Notes under the pieces: model-generated
The model's input: only the letters and a program-made list of their open reading frames with translations
Told to the model about the DNA's origin: nothing
Database searches by the model: none
Position numbers and translations under genes: made by a program
Assembly (NCBI RefSeq): GCF_003351225.1
Contig: NZ_QQSY01000010.1
Location: 1 to 36,622, forward strand
Origin: Dyella solisilvae
GTDB taxonomy: Bacteria > Pseudomonadota > Gammaproteobacteria > Xanthomonadales > Rhodanobacteraceae
Reading direction: 5' to 3'
Length of the DNA: 36,622 nucleotides
Shown: positions 11,831-20,600 of the stretch, in pieces
How positions within the stretch are numbered: position 1 is the first letter of the stretch
Layout of the letters: each line of letters starts with the position of its first letter

Positions 11831-13060
11831 ATGAAGCTGATCCGCCGTACCCTGTCCTCGTTAGCCGTCGCCGCCCTGGTCGTTGGCAGCGCCTTCGCCC
11901 AGCAGACCCCGCCGAAGCCCGTGCCCGTGCCGCGCCCGGTGATGCCCGAGGCGCCGGTGCCTCCGCCGCCGGACGTGGATGGCAAGACCTGGGTGCTGAT
12001 GGATTACGCCACCGGCCAGGTGCTGGCGTCGAAGGATCCGGACCTGCGCGTGGAGCCGGCCTCGATCACCAAGATCATGACCGACTACGTGGTCTCGGCC
12101 GAGATCGCCAACGGCAAGATCAAGATGACCGATCCGGTCACCATCAGCGAGAACGCCTGGCGCGGCGGCGGCGCGGCCACCGACGGCTCCACCAGCTTCC
12201 TCAAGCTTGACAGCCAGGTGCCGCTGAAGGATCTGCTGTACGGCCTGATCATCCAGTCCGGCAACGATGCCGCGATCGCGCTGGCCGAGCACACCGCCGG
12301 CTCCGAGCCGGCGTTCGCCAACCTGATGAATGCCTATGCCAAGCAGCTGGGCATGACCAATTCGAACTTCGAGAACGCCTCCGGCTACCCGATCGCCAAC
12401 CACTACACGACGGCGCGCGACATCGCGCTCCTGTCGCGTGCGCTGATTCATGACTTCCCCGAGGACTATGCGATCTCGGCGATCAAGGATTTCGAGTGGA
12501 ACGGCATCAAGCAGCACAACCGCAACCTGCTTTTGTGGCGCGACAACACCGTGGACGGCATCAAGACCGGCCACACCGCAGCCGCCGGCTACTGCCTGGC
12601 CGCTTCGGCCAAGCAGGGCGATTCACGCATGATCGCCATCGTGATGGGCGCTTCCAACGAGAAGGCCCGCGCCGACGCCGCGCTGGCGCTGATGAACTAC
12701 GGGTTCCGTTTCTACGAAACCCACAAGCTGTATGACGCTGGCAAGGCGCAGGCCTCGCCGCGTCTGTGGAAGGGCCAGGCCAACCAGCTGCCGATCGGCG
12801 TGAGCAACGACGTGCTGGTCACGGTCAAGCGCGGTGACTACGACAAGCTCAAGGCCGCCATGGACATCCCGGCCACCCTGGTCGCCCCGTTCACCAAGGG
12901 CCAGCAGGTGGGTACGCTGCACATCACGCTGGACGGCCAGCCGGTGCAGAACGTGCCGCTGGTGGCCTTGGCCGATGCGCCGCAGGCCGGCTTCTTCGGT
13001 CGCCTGTGGGACAGCATCATGCTGTGGTTCCACAGCGACAAGAAGCCCGACGCCAAATGA
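11831..13060 (+). CDS. dacC: D-alanyl-D-alanine carboxypeptidase (PBP5/6 family)
   Basis: Periplasmic class C low-molecular-weight PBP that removes the terminal D-Ala from peptidoglycan pentapeptides. The 409-residue product has a signal peptide ending near AFAQQ, then a Pro-rich stretch and the S11 peptidase core. Active-site motifs are SITK (Ser78/Lys81), SGN (Ser143) and KTG (Lys245, in GIKTGHTA). The C-terminal beta domain runs to about residue 385 and the end (FFGRLWDSIMLWFHSDKK) looks like the amphipathic membrane anchor of PBP5/6. ATG 11831 gives a proper signal peptide. The dacA/dacC naming is interchangeable at this level. It sits directly before the ybeD-like gene, as in enterobacteria. 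Confidence 0.93.
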   Translation: MKLIRRTLSSLAVAALVVGSAFAQQTPPKPVPVPRPVMPEAPVPPPPDVDGKTWVLMDYATGQVLASKDPDLRVEPASITKIMTDYVVSAEIANGKIKMTDPVTISENAWRGGGAATDGSTSFLKLDSQVPLKDLLYGLIIQSGNDAAIALAEHTAGSEPAFANLMNAYAKQLGMTNSNFENASGYPIANHYTTARDIALLSRALIHDFPEDYAISAIKDFEWNGIKQHNRNLLLWRDNTVDGIKTGHTAAAGYCLAASAKQGDSRMIAIVMGASNEKARADAALALMNYGFRFYETHKLYDAGKAQASPRLWKGQANQLPIGVSNDVLVTVKRGDYDKLKAAMDIPATLVAPFTKGQQVGTLHITLDGQPVQNVPLVALADAPQAGFFGRLWDSIMLWFHSDKKPDAK

Positions 13061-13073
13061 TGGAGGTGAGCTG

Positions 13074-13364
13074 ATGCGTGATATCGAAACCATCCAGGCC
13101 CAGAAGGAAGGCCAGGGCTTCCAGTTCCCTGGCGAGTTCGAGATCACGGCCATGGGCAATGCCAGCGCGGACCTGAAGGCCCGCGTGCCGCAGATCCTGG
13201 AGGGGATAGGGCTGCATGTCCTTCACGAGACGGTGAAGCACCGCCACTCCCGCGAGGGCAACTTCCTGTCCGTGACCGTGAGCTTCCGCTGCGATACCCG
13301 CGAGCAGTACGACCTCGCCCACTCGACCCTGCGGGCCGATCCGGACATCCGCTACACGCTCTGA
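13074..13364 (+). CDS. ybeD: YbeD-like DUF493 protein
   Basis: A 96-residue soluble protein of the DUF493 (YbeD) family, an ACT-like regulatory fold of unclear function. Typical stretches are FQFPGEFEITAMGNA and the end LRADPDIRYTL. A strong GGAGGTGAG ribosome-binding site precedes the ATG at 13074. The order dacA/C-ybeD-lipB-lipA is the same as in E. coli, which supports the identification and suggests a link to the lipoate genes. Confidence 0.92.
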   Translation: MRDIETIQAQKEGQGFQFPGEFEITAMGNASADLKARVPQILEGIGLHVLHETVKHRHSREGNFLSVTVSFRCDTREQYDLAHSTLRADPDIRYTL

Positions 13365-13373
13365 CCTCCCTGG

Positions 13374-13398
13374 CAGGCGGGCCGGCCGCGCCCGCCTG
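13374..13398 (+). terminator. GC-rich hairpin between the ybeD-like gene and lipB
   Basis: A perfect 9-bp stem (13374-13382 with 13390-13398) with loop CGGCCGC lies 10 bases beyond the stop codon at 13364. No U tract follows, so the call as terminator is tentative. Confidence 0.4.
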
Positions 13399-13475
13399 GC
13401 CGACGATGACTTCCTGCCCTTGCAAGGGTGGTCTCGCGGCCGCAGATAATCAGCCCCGCCTCCAGGCCATTCCCC

Positions 13476-14144
13476 ATGTCCCTGCCGCTCAAAGTCCGTC
13501 GTCTCGGTCGCCAGCCCTACGCGGCGACCTGGGAGGCGATGAGCCAGTTCACCAATAATCGCGACGGCGACACCCCTGACGAGCTGTGGCTGCTCGAGCA
13601 CGACCCGGTGTTCACCCAGGGCCAGGCCGGCAAGGCAGAGCACGTGCTGGCGCCGGGGGACATCCCGGTGGTGCAGGTGGACCGCGGCGGCCAGGTGACC
13701 TACCACGGACCCGGCCAGATCGTCGGCTACCCCCTGATCGACCTGCGTCGCGCCGGCGTTGGCGTGCGCGAGCTGGTCAACAAGATCGAGCAGTCCCTGA
13801 TCGATACGCTGGCGCACTGGAACATCGGCGCCGAACGGCTGGAGGGCGCTCCGGGCGTCTACGTGGCGGGGGCCAAGGTGGCCGCCCTAGGCCTGCGGGT
13901 GCGCCGCGGCTGCAGCTTCCACGGCCTCGCCTTCAACGTGAACATGGACCTGGAGCCGTTCCATCGCATCAACCCTTGCGGCTACAAGGGTTTGGCCGTT
14001 ACGCAGGTGTTAGACTTGGGCGGTCCGTCGCGCCTGTCGGACGTCGAGGACGCTCTGGTGGAGGAGTTCTGCCGCCAGTTCGGATTCGATGCTGAACCGG
14101 CCGCCCCCATCCTCCCTGAACTACCCGCTCGCGTAGCGGTCTGA
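13476..14144 (+). CDS. lipB: Octanoyl-ACP:protein N-octanoyltransferase
   Basis: Transfers octanoate from acyl carrier protein to lipoyl domains, the first step of de novo lipoylation. The 222-residue product carries the family signature [17 protein letters not shown] around residues 71-87, the acyl-carrying Cys168 in INPCGYKGL, and the catalytic Lys134 in [11 protein letters not shown] 13476 starts at the conserved [11 protein letters not shown]; an upstream frame extension to 13428 is not conserved. It lies 10 bases before lipA and is probably co-transcribed with it. Confidence 0.95.
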   Translation: MSLPLKVRRLGRQPYAATWEAMSQFTNNRDGDTPDELWLLEHDPVFTQGQAGKAEHVLAPGDIPVVQVDRGGQVTYHGPGQIVGYPLIDLRRAGVGVRELVNKIEQSLIDTLAHWNIGAERLEGAPGVYVAGAKVAALGLRVRRGCSFHGLAFNVNMDLEPFHRINPCGYKGLAVTQVLDLGGPSRLSDVEDALVEEFCRQFGFDAEPAAPILPELPARVAV

Positions 14145-14154
14145 GTTTGCCTAC

Positions 14155-15156
14155 ATGAGCGAAATGTCTACTTCCAAGGTCATCCCGATCAGCGTGGTTG
14201 GCGGGGCCCCCGTCGAAAAGCAGGTGGGTAACGACAAGATCGGAATGAATCGTGCCGGCTTCGACACGAGCGTGCCGACGCTGCGCAAGCCCAGCTGGAT
14301 CCGCGTGCGCCTGCCGCAGGGCAATGCCGTGCAGCAGCTGAAGGCGCGCCTGCGCGAAAACTCGCTGGTGACCGTGTGCGAGGAAGCCTCGTGCCCGAAC
14401 ATCCACGAGTGCTTCAGTCATGGCACCGCCACGTTCATGATCCTGGGCGAGGTGTGCACGCGCCGCTGCTCGTTCTGCGACGTGGCCCACGGCAAGCCGG
14501 CCGCGCCCGATCCGATGGAACCGGCGCGCCTGGCCGAGACGATCCGCGACATGCGCCTGAAGTACGTGGTGATCACCTCGGTAGACCGCGACGACCTGCG
14601 CGACGGCGGCGCCGAGCACTTCGCCGCGTGCATCCGCGCGACGCGCCACGCCAGCCCGAACATCAAGATCGAGATCCTCACGCCCGACTTCCGCGGCAAG
14701 GGTCGCATGGAGCGCGCGCTGGAAGTGCTCAAGGACTTCCCGCCGGACGTGTTCAACCACAACCTGGAAACCGTGCCGCACCTCTACCGTGAAGTGCGCC
14801 CGGGCGCCGACTACCAGTGGTCGCTGGACCTGCTCAAGCGCTTCAAGGCGCAGCACCCGGACGTGCCGACCAAGTCCGGCATCATGCTGGGCCTGGGCGA
14901 GACCATGGAACAGGTGCTGGAAACCATGCGCGACCTGCGCGCGCATGACGTGGAAATGATCACCATCGGCCAGTACCTGCAGCCGACCCCTCACCACCAC
15001 CCGGTGATCCGTTACTGGACGCCGGAAGAGTTCGACACCCTGCGCGAAGCGGGCGAGGCGATGGGCTTCCATCACGTCGCGTCCGGTCCGCTGGTGCGCT
15101 CGTCCTACCACGCCGACCTGCAGGCCCATGCCGCAGGCGTCACCGAGCACGCTTGA
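14155..15156 (+). CDS. lipA: Lipoyl synthase
   Basis: Radical-SAM enzyme that inserts two sulfurs into the protein-bound octanoyl chain. The 333-residue product has both iron-sulfur cluster motifs: the auxiliary cluster Cys75/Cys80/Cys86 ([12 protein letters not shown]) and the radical-SAM Cys101/Cys105/Cys108 (CTRRCSFC). The C-terminal RSSYHADL supplies the Ser ligand region of the auxiliary cluster. ATG 14164 is an in-frame alternative start. Confidence 0.97.
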   Translation: MSEMSTSKVIPISVVGGAPVEKQVGNDKIGMNRAGFDTSVPTLRKPSWIRVRLPQGNAVQQLKARLRENSLVTVCEEASCPNIHECFSHGTATFMILGEVCTRRCSFCDVAHGKPAAPDPMEPARLAETIRDMRLKYVVITSVDRDDLRDGGAEHFAACIRATRHASPNIKIEILTPDFRGKGRMERALEVLKDFPPDVFNHNLETVPHLYREVRPGADYQWSLDLLKRFKAQHPDVPTKSGIMLGLGETMEQVLETMRDLRAHDVEMITIGQYLQPTPHHHPVIRYWTPEEFDTLREAGEAMGFHHVASGPLVRSSYHADLQAHAAGVTEHA

Positions 15157-15173
15157 AAGCTCACAGAGACCTT

Positions 15174-17426
15174 ATGAAACTGCGCCCTTCGCTAGCCCTG
15201 CTGCTTGCCCTCGCCGTCACCGGCGCGGGTGTCCACGCGCAGTCTGCAGCCGACCTCGCCGGCGACAACGCGCCGCGCAAGTACTCCACGCTGCCACTGA
15301 CGCCCACCACCACGCAGGCGCAGGCGGCGCAGTTGTCGGCGCGCTTCCTGACCCGCTTCCATTACGACGCGCAGCCGCTCGACGACGCGATGTCGAGGAA
15401 GATCTACAAGGCCTACCTGGAAAGCCTCGACGGCGAGAAGGTGTTCTTCACCCAGGCCGACCTGGCCAAGTTTGAGCCGCTGCGCACGCAGATGGACGAC
15501 GCCATCTGGAACCAGGACCTCACCGGTCCGTTCTCGATGTTCAACTTCTACGTGCAGCGCGCCATCGAGCGCATGACCTTCGCGCGCGGCCTGCTCGCCA
15601 AGGGCTTCGACTTCACGGGCAACGAGACCTACAACTACGACCGCAAGAACGCGGCGTGGCCCAAGGACCAGGCCGAGCTCGACACGCTGTGGCGCGAGCG
15701 CACCATGAACGACTGGCTGCGCCTGAAGCTGGCCGGCAAGCCCGACGATGAAATCCGCAAGACGCTGGACAAGCGCTACGCCGGCTACATCGACCGCGTG
15801 AAGCAGCTCGACGGCGAGGACGCGTTCCAGTCCTTCATGAACGCCTATGCCGAGTCCACCGACCCGCATACCGACTACCTCGGTCCCCGCGCGGCGGAGA
15901 ACTTCGACATCTCCATGAAGCTGTCGCTGGAAGGCATCGGCGCGGTGCTGCAGGCGCGCGACGAGTACACCGCCATCCGCGAAGTGGTTCCGGCCGGCCC
16001 GGCCGCCAAGTCCGGCAAGGTGCACGTGGGCGACCGCATCGTCGCCATCGGCGAAGGCGAGACCGGCCCGATGGTCGACGTCATCGGCTGGCGCCTGGAC
16101 GATGTGGTCAAGCACATCCGCGGCAAGAAGAACACGACCGTGCGCCTGGAGATCCTCCCGGCTGATGCAGGCGTGGACGGCAAGCACGAGATGATCTCCC
16201 TGGTGCGCCAGAAGGTGAGCATCGAGGAGCAGGCGGCCAAGAAGAAGGTCATCGAGGTCAAGGACGCCGGCGTCACCCGCAAGATCGGCGTGATCGACCT
16301 GCCGAGCTTCTACTCCGATTTCGGCGCCCGCCGCGAGGGCGACAAGGACTTCAAGAGCGCTACCCGCGACGTGGCCAAGCTGCTCACCGAGCTCAAGGCC
16401 GAAGGCGTGGAAGCCATCGTGGTCGACCTGCGCAACAACGGCGGTGGTTCACTGGCCGAGGCCAACGAGCTGACCGGCCTGTTCATCGACCAGGGTCCGG
16501 TGGTGCAGGTGCGCGATGCACGCGGTGAAGTGCAGGTGCAGGGTGACGACGATCCGGGCATGACCTGGAGCGGCCCGCTGGCCGTGCTGGTCAACCGTGG
16601 TTCCGCCTCGGCGTCGGAGATCTTCGCCGCCGCCATCCAGGACTACGGCCGCGGCCTGATCATCGGCCAGCCGACCTTCGGCAAGGGCACCGTGCAGAAC
16701 CTGGTCGACCTGGACCGCTTCACCCGCAACAACAGCGAGAAGCCGCAGTTCGGCGAGCTGAAGATGACCATCCAGGAATTCTTCCGCATCACCGGCGGCT
16801 CCACCCAGCTGCGCGGCGTGACGCCGGACATCCAGTTCCCCAAGAACGGCGACGAGAAGGACTTCGGCGAGTCGACCTACGACAACGCGCTGCCGTGGAC
16901 CCAGATCCAGTCCGCCGACTACAAGCCGGTCGCCAACCTCAAGGCCTACCTGGCCCCGCTGCAGGCCAAGCACGACGCCCGTACGGCCACCGCGCCGGGC
17001 TGGAAGCTGATGCTCGATGAGCTGGCGCAGTACAAGAAGATGCGCGACAACACCACCATCTCGCTCAACTTCGCCCAGCGCCAGACCGAGCGCAAGGAAC
17101 AGGACGCCATCCAGGCCGACTTCCGCGCCCGCCACAAGGCCATCGACGGCGACGTGGACGGCCAGGACGATGTGGCCTCGGACGACGGCCTCAACGCCAA
17201 CGAGCGCAGCCTCAAGGCCGAGCTGAAGCAGGAGAAGGACGCCAAGAAGGCCGCCGACCCGCAGCTCGAAGAGACCGCGCACATCCTTTCGGACGCGGTG
17301 GGCCTGATCAAGGGTGATGGCAAGCTGGCGGCGGAAGTGCTGCCGTATGGCGGTCGTTACTCGAGCACGAGCACGGCTGCCGCCGCTGCTGCTGACAAGC
17401 CGCAGCAGGCGCCTGCGGCGCATTGA
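15174..17426 (+). CDS. prc: Carboxy-terminal processing protease Prc (tail-specific protease)
   Basis: Periplasmic S41A serine protease. In E. coli it processes PBP3 and degrades the murein hydrolase MepS, so its place after the wall cluster makes sense. The 750-residue product (E. coli about 680) has a signal peptide ending near VHAQS, an N-terminal helical domain, a PDZ domain around residues 240-330, and the protease core with the catalytic dyad Ser479 (within SASASEIF) and Lys504 (PTFGKGTVQ), at the same 25-residue spacing as in E. coli. A long C-terminal DUF3340-type region follows, ending in an Ala-rich tail. ATG 15174 gives the signal peptide. Confidence 0.95.
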   Translation: MKLRPSLALLLALAVTGAGVHAQSAADLAGDNAPRKYSTLPLTPTTTQAQAAQLSARFLTRFHYDAQPLDDAMSRKIYKAYLESLDGEKVFFTQADLAKFEPLRTQMDDAIWNQDLTGPFSMFNFYVQRAIERMTFARGLLAKGFDFTGNETYNYDRKNAAWPKDQAELDTLWRERTMNDWLRLKLAGKPDDEIRKTLDKRYAGYIDRVKQLDGEDAFQSFMNAYAESTDPHTDYLGPRAAENFDISMKLSLEGIGAVLQARDEYTAIREVVPAGPAAKSGKVHVGDRIVAIGEGETGPMVDVIGWRLDDVVKHIRGKKNTTVRLEILPADAGVDGKHEMISLVRQKVSIEEQAAKKKVIEVKDAGVTRKIGVIDLPSFYSDFGARREGDKDFKSATRDVAKLLTELKAEGVEAIVVDLRNNGGGSLAEANELTGLFIDQGPVVQVRDARGEVQVQGDDDPGMTWSGPLAVLVNRGSASASEIFAAAIQDYGRGLIIGQPTFGKGTVQNLVDLDRFTRNNSEKPQFGELKMTIQEFFRITGGSTQLRGVTPDIQFPKNGDEKDFGESTYDNALPWTQIQSADYKPVANLKAYLAPLQAKHDARTATAPGWKLMLDELAQYKKMRDNTTISLNFAQRQTERKEQDAIQADFRARHKAIDGDVDGQDDVASDDGLNANERSLKAELKQEKDAKKAADPQLEETAHILSDAVGLIKGDGKLAAEVLPYGGRYSSTSTAAAAAADKPQQAPAAH

Positions 17427-17487
17427 GCGCCAAGGACTTTCCCTCTTGCGGATGGGAGAGGGAGTTGAAGACAAGGGCTAGTCCCAG

Positions 17488-17520
17488 AAAAAAAGCCGGC
17501 ACAATGTGCCGGCTTTTTTC
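17488..17520 (+). terminator. Rho-independent terminator of prc (bidirectional form)
   Basis: Arms GCCGGCACA (17495-17503) and TGTGCCGGC (17505-17513) are flanked by a run of seven A and six T, the classical form of a terminator that can work in both directions. Confidence 0.88.
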
Positions 17521-17524
17521 TTTT

Positions 17525-17547
17525 CCCTCTCCCCCATGGGGAGAGGG
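17525..17547. repeat. Palindromic repeat CCCTCTCCCC/GGGGAGAGGG, copy 1
   Basis: Perfect 10-bp inverted repeat with a 3-base loop (CAT), followed by an associated GGGTGAGGGG motif. The same palindrome occurs at 17634 and 20566. Confidence 0.8.
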
Positions 17548-17633
17548 CAGGGTGAGGGGCCACTCTTGCGATGACGCTGTTTCAGGGCGCGCTTCGAATC
17601 ACTTCCCTGGCGAGCACCCACCCCTCACCCCAA

Positions 17634-17656
17634 CCCTCTCCCCGGAGGGGAGAGGG
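17634..17656. repeat. Palindromic repeat CCCTCTCCCC/GGGGAGAGGG, copy 2
   Basis: Perfect 10-bp inverted repeat with loop GGA, preceded by CCCCTCACCCCAA; relative to copy 1 the associated motif lies on the other side, so the two form an inverted pair between the two terminators. Confidence 0.8.
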
Positions 17657-17681
17657 GGTGGAGACCGAGGTTCGCCTCAAG

Positions 17682-17710
17682 AAAAAAGGCGGCACATCGT
17701 GCCGCCTTTT
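17682..17710 (-). terminator. Rho-independent terminator of the M1 peptidase gene
   Basis: An 8-bp stem (17688-17695 with 17699-17706, loop ATC) with A6 on the left, which is a U tract on the minus strand. It ends the minus-strand gene whose stop is at 17736. Confidence 0.85.
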
Positions 17711-17735
17711 CCATGTCCGCTGCAGGAGCGCCGCC

Positions 17736-19472
17736 TTACTTCCCCGCCTTGGCCTTCTTCTGCGCCTGCTCCTTCTTCCACTGCTGGAACTCGGCAAAGT
17801 GCGGCATATCGCGCAACACCTTGCTGCGCGGATCGAGGATGACCAGCGTGCCGGCTGGCGCCTCGACCGTGCCCTCGCCGTTGGTCATCGGCAGCGTCAC
17901 CAGCTTGTCGCCGACCTGCACCTCCACTGGCATCGGGAACGGCTTGTCCTGCGGGACCTGCCAGCGCACGTGCAACGTGTTGCCGTCCTGGCGCGTCTCC
18001 AGTCGGGGCAGCGCTGACTGGCGCAGATAGATGTCGAAGAACCAGCCCAGGTCGCGCCCGCTCACCTGGTTGACGATGTCGATGTACTCGCGTGTCGTCG
18101 CGTAATGCGGCGCGAAGTTGCCGGGCTTGGGATCGGGGCGTCCGTACACCAGGCGGCGCACGCTCTCGAAGAAGGCCTGGTCGCCGATCAGCTGCCGCAG
18201 CGTGTGCAGCATCAGCGAGCCCTTGTAGTAGATGTCGTTGCCGGGGCCGCGTTCGGCGTCGTACACCTCATGCTCGAACTGGCTGCGCCCCGCCACGATG
18301 GGGAAGGCGTTCTTCACCATCGAGCGCTCGTTCTGCAGCATCGAGAAATACGGCATGTCGCCGTACAGGTATTGGCCGTACAGCGGCTGCATGTAGGTGC
18401 CGAAGCCTTCATGGAGCCACATGTCGTCCCAGTCGGCATTGGTCACCTGGTTGCCGAACCACTCGTGCGAGAACTCGTGCTGCAGCAGCCAGTCGAAGCC
18501 GTACTCGCTGCGCGGGTAGCCGTTGCCGTAGGCGTTGATGGTCTGGTGCTCCATGCCCAGATGCGGCGTTTCCACCACGCCCATCTTCTCGTCGCCGAAC
18601 GGGTAGGGGCCGATCTCCTGCTCGAAGAAGTCGAGCATGCGCGGGAACTCGCCGAACAACTGCTTCGCCTGCGCCTCGTGGCCACGCAGGTACCACATCT
18701 GCATCGGGATCGTGTTGCCGTAGCGGCTGTGATAGTCGCCCTTGAGCACCTCGAACGGACCGATGTTGAGCGAGATCGCATAGGTGGTCGGATGCTTGGC
18801 GCGCCAGTGATAAGTGTGCGTCGCGCCGTGGTCCTTGATATCGACCAGCACGCCGTTGCCCGGCGCGGCCAGCGCCTTGGGCACGGTGACATAGGTGTCG
18901 ACCAGGTCCGGCTTGCCCATCGGGTGGTCGATGCACGGCCAGAACAGGTCGCAGCCTTCACCTTCCACCGCGGTGGCGATCCACGGCTGGCCATCCTCGG
19001 TATGGCTCCACACGAAGCCGCCGTCCCACGGCGCCTTCTGCGCCACGTGCGGCTTGCCGCCGTAGTGGATCTCCACCGTGGCTTTGCCGCCCTTGGCCAG
19101 GGCCTTGGGCAGCTGGATGCGCAGACGCCCATCCGGATTGCTCCACTGCGCGGCGTTCAACGTCTTGCCGTCCACCGCGATACGGCTGATCGCCAGGTTG
19201 CGGTCCAGGTCCAACAGCAGCACGTCGGTGGCCTCGCGCGCGCTGAAGGTGAGCCTGGCGGTGGCGTCCAGGCTCTGCTGCGCCGGGTCCACGCTGAAGT
19301 GCAGCTCCGCGTGGTCAAAATGCACGCGCGCCTGCTCGGCCGGCATGGTTCCGCCCGACCGCACGGTCTGCTCGCTGAGCGGCGGCTGCGTGGCGGGCTT
19401 GGCATCCTCGGCGTGGGCGAAGGAGGCGAGCGCGGCGCACAGGGCGAAGGAGAGCAGACGCGGTGTCGACAT
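17736..19472 (-). CDS. Secreted M1-family zinc metallopeptidase
   Basis: Aminopeptidase-N-like enzyme, predicted periplasmic or secreted. The 578-residue product has a signal peptide (LLSFALCAALASFAHAED), an N-terminal beta domain, and the gluzincin active site: His332-Glu333-x-x-His336 (HEFSHEW) with the third zinc ligand Glu355 (LHEGFGTY), spaced 18 residues apart as in M1. GMEHQT about 25 residues before replaces the GAMEN-type exopeptidase motif. It is shorter than E. coli PepN and lacks the large C-terminal helical domain. The start at 19472 is chosen because it yields the signal peptide; the frame stays open to 19763 with no conserved content. Convergent with prc. Confidence 0.9.
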   Translation of the reverse strand: MSTPRLLSFALCAALASFAHAEDAKPATQPPLSEQTVRSGGTMPAEQARVHFDHAELHFSVDPAQQSLDATARLTFSAREATDVLLLDLDRNLAISRIAVDGKTLNAAQWSNPDGRLRIQLPKALAKGGKATVEIHYGGKPHVAQKAPWDGGFVWSHTEDGQPWIATAVEGEGCDLFWPCIDHPMGKPDLVDTYVTVPKALAAPGNGVLVDIKDHGATHTYHWRAKHPTTYAISLNIGPFEVLKGDYHSRYGNTIPMQMWYLRGHEAQAKQLFGEFPRMLDFFEQEIGPYPFGDEKMGVVETPHLGMEHQTINAYGNGYPRSEYGFDWLLQHEFSHEWFGNQVTNADWDDMWLHEGFGTYMQPLYGQYLYGDMPYFSMLQNERSMVKNAFPIVAGRSQFEHEVYDAERGPGNDIYYKGSLMLHTLRQLIGDQAFFESVRRLVYGRPDPKPGNFAPHYATTREYIDIVNQVSGRDLGWFFDIYLRQSALPRLETRQDGNTLHVRWQVPQDKPFPMPVEVQVGDKLVTLPMTNGEGTVEAPAGTLVILDPRSKVLRDMPHFAEFQQWKKEQAQKKAKAGK

Positions 19473-19643
19473 GGGCGGGTCCCTGTTCTGATCAAACTCG
19501 CAGGATGACAGTCCGCACGCGCGGGTGGCATCGCCGAAAGTCATGGTTCGGCCTGCCGGGAAGCGTGGCTCCGCTGCGCTTGTGGTCGGCGCGGTCAGGC
19601 GCGCATGCTTGGACGAGCTGCAGGTCGCCTCGTCGAAGAGAGG

Positions 19644-20255
19644 ATGCCCATGGACATGCTGCAAAACCTGGCGCTGGCCGGCGGCCTTTCCTGGGCCAGC
19701 GGCTTCCGGCTGTACGCCACCGTGTTCGTCGCCGGCCTGCTGGGACGCCTGGGTTACGTGCACCTGCCGGACGGGCTGCAGGTGCTGACCGGCACGTGGG
19801 TGTTGGTGATCGCGGGCGTGATGGGGCTAGGCGAGTTTCTTGCCGACAAGGTGCCCGCGTTCGACAGCCTGTGGGATGCCGTGCATACCTTCATCCGCGT
19901 CCCCGCCGGGGCGCTGCTGGCATGGGGCGTGTTTCGCGATTCCGGGCCCGGCGCGCAAGTCGCCGCCGCGCTGCTCGGTGGCGCGCTGACCTCGGGCACG
20001 CATCTGGCAAAAACCGGCGGACGCGCCTTGATCAACACCTCGCCCGAGCCCTTCACCAACTGGGGCGCCAGCGCGGGCGAGGACATCTCGTGGCTGGGTG
20101 GCATGTACCTGATGTGGCAGCACCCGGCGGCGTTCCTGGTGCTGCTGGGGATCTTCGTGCTGTTCCTGCTGTGGCTGGTGCCGAAGATCGTGCGGGGATT
20201 GCGCACGCTGGCGCGCAGGTTGCGCGGGGTGAGGGCGCCGACGTCGAGTGCGTAG
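19644..20255 (+). CDS. DUF4126 membrane protein
   Basis: A 203-residue polytopic membrane protein matching the DUF4126 family, function unknown. Typical features are the N-terminal GLSWASGFRLYATVFVAGLLG and a Gly/Ala-rich hydrophobic middle (AALLGGALTSGTHLAKTGGRALINTS) followed by a final membrane helix (about residues 160-182). Four or so membrane segments are visible. AGAGAGG-like bases just before ATG 19644 (or 19650) serve as ribosome-binding site. It is divergent from the M1 peptidase gene. Confidence 0.85.
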   Translation: MPMDMLQNLALAGGLSWASGFRLYATVFVAGLLGRLGYVHLPDGLQVLTGTWVLVIAGVMGLGEFLADKVPAFDSLWDAVHTFIRVPAGALLAWGVFRDSGPGAQVAAALLGGALTSGTHLAKTGGRALINTSPEPFTNWGASAGEDISWLGGMYLMWQHPAAFLVLLGIFVLFLLWLVPKIVRGLRTLARRLRGVRAPTSSA

Positions 20256-20315
20256 TGGGTGTGGTCGCTCTCGCTTCCACGCCACTCCACCCACATACCG
20301 CGGTCCTACCTATCC

Positions 20316-20408
20316 GTCATCCCGGCGAAGGCCGGACGGAGTGCGCAGCGCGGAGAACGCCCGGGAGGGCGGCCCCGAAGGGGCGAGCGCAGCGAGTCAT
20401 CCAGTGAC
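20316..20408. repeat. REP-like repeat block
   Basis: The block starts with GTCATCCCGGCGAAGGCCGG and ends with TCATCCAGTGAC, with several GC-rich short inverted repeats between (for example GGCCCCGAAGGGGC). The same opening and closing words occur in the blocks at 2505 and 22110. The remaining bases of the 345-base gap (20409-20565) hold no gene I can support. Confidence 0.65.
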
Positions 20409-20565
20409 CTTACACACTGAGCGAACACGGGGTCATCCGTGGACGACCAAGTGCCCTCGCCCCTTCGGCGTCGCCCTGCGCGCGTTCCCCTCGCTTCGCG
20501 CTGCGTCCTGCTTTTGCAGGGATGGCGAGTAGGAAAGGGTGAGGCAGGCTGACCCCTCACCCCAA

Positions 20566-20588
20566 CCCTCTCCCCTGAGGGGAGAGGG
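20566..20588. repeat. Palindromic repeat CCCTCTCCCC/GGGGAGAGGG, copy 3
   Basis: Perfect 10-bp inverted repeat with loop TGA, 12 bases beyond the stop of the minus-strand aminopeptidase gene. Its position suggests that it may also act as its 3'-end hairpin. Confidence 0.75.
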
Positions 20589-20600
20589 AGCAATCAGCGG

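Noticed and set aside
17736-19763. Extended start of the M1 peptidase gene
   Set aside because: The upstream extension has no family content; the start at 19472 gives a clean signal peptide.
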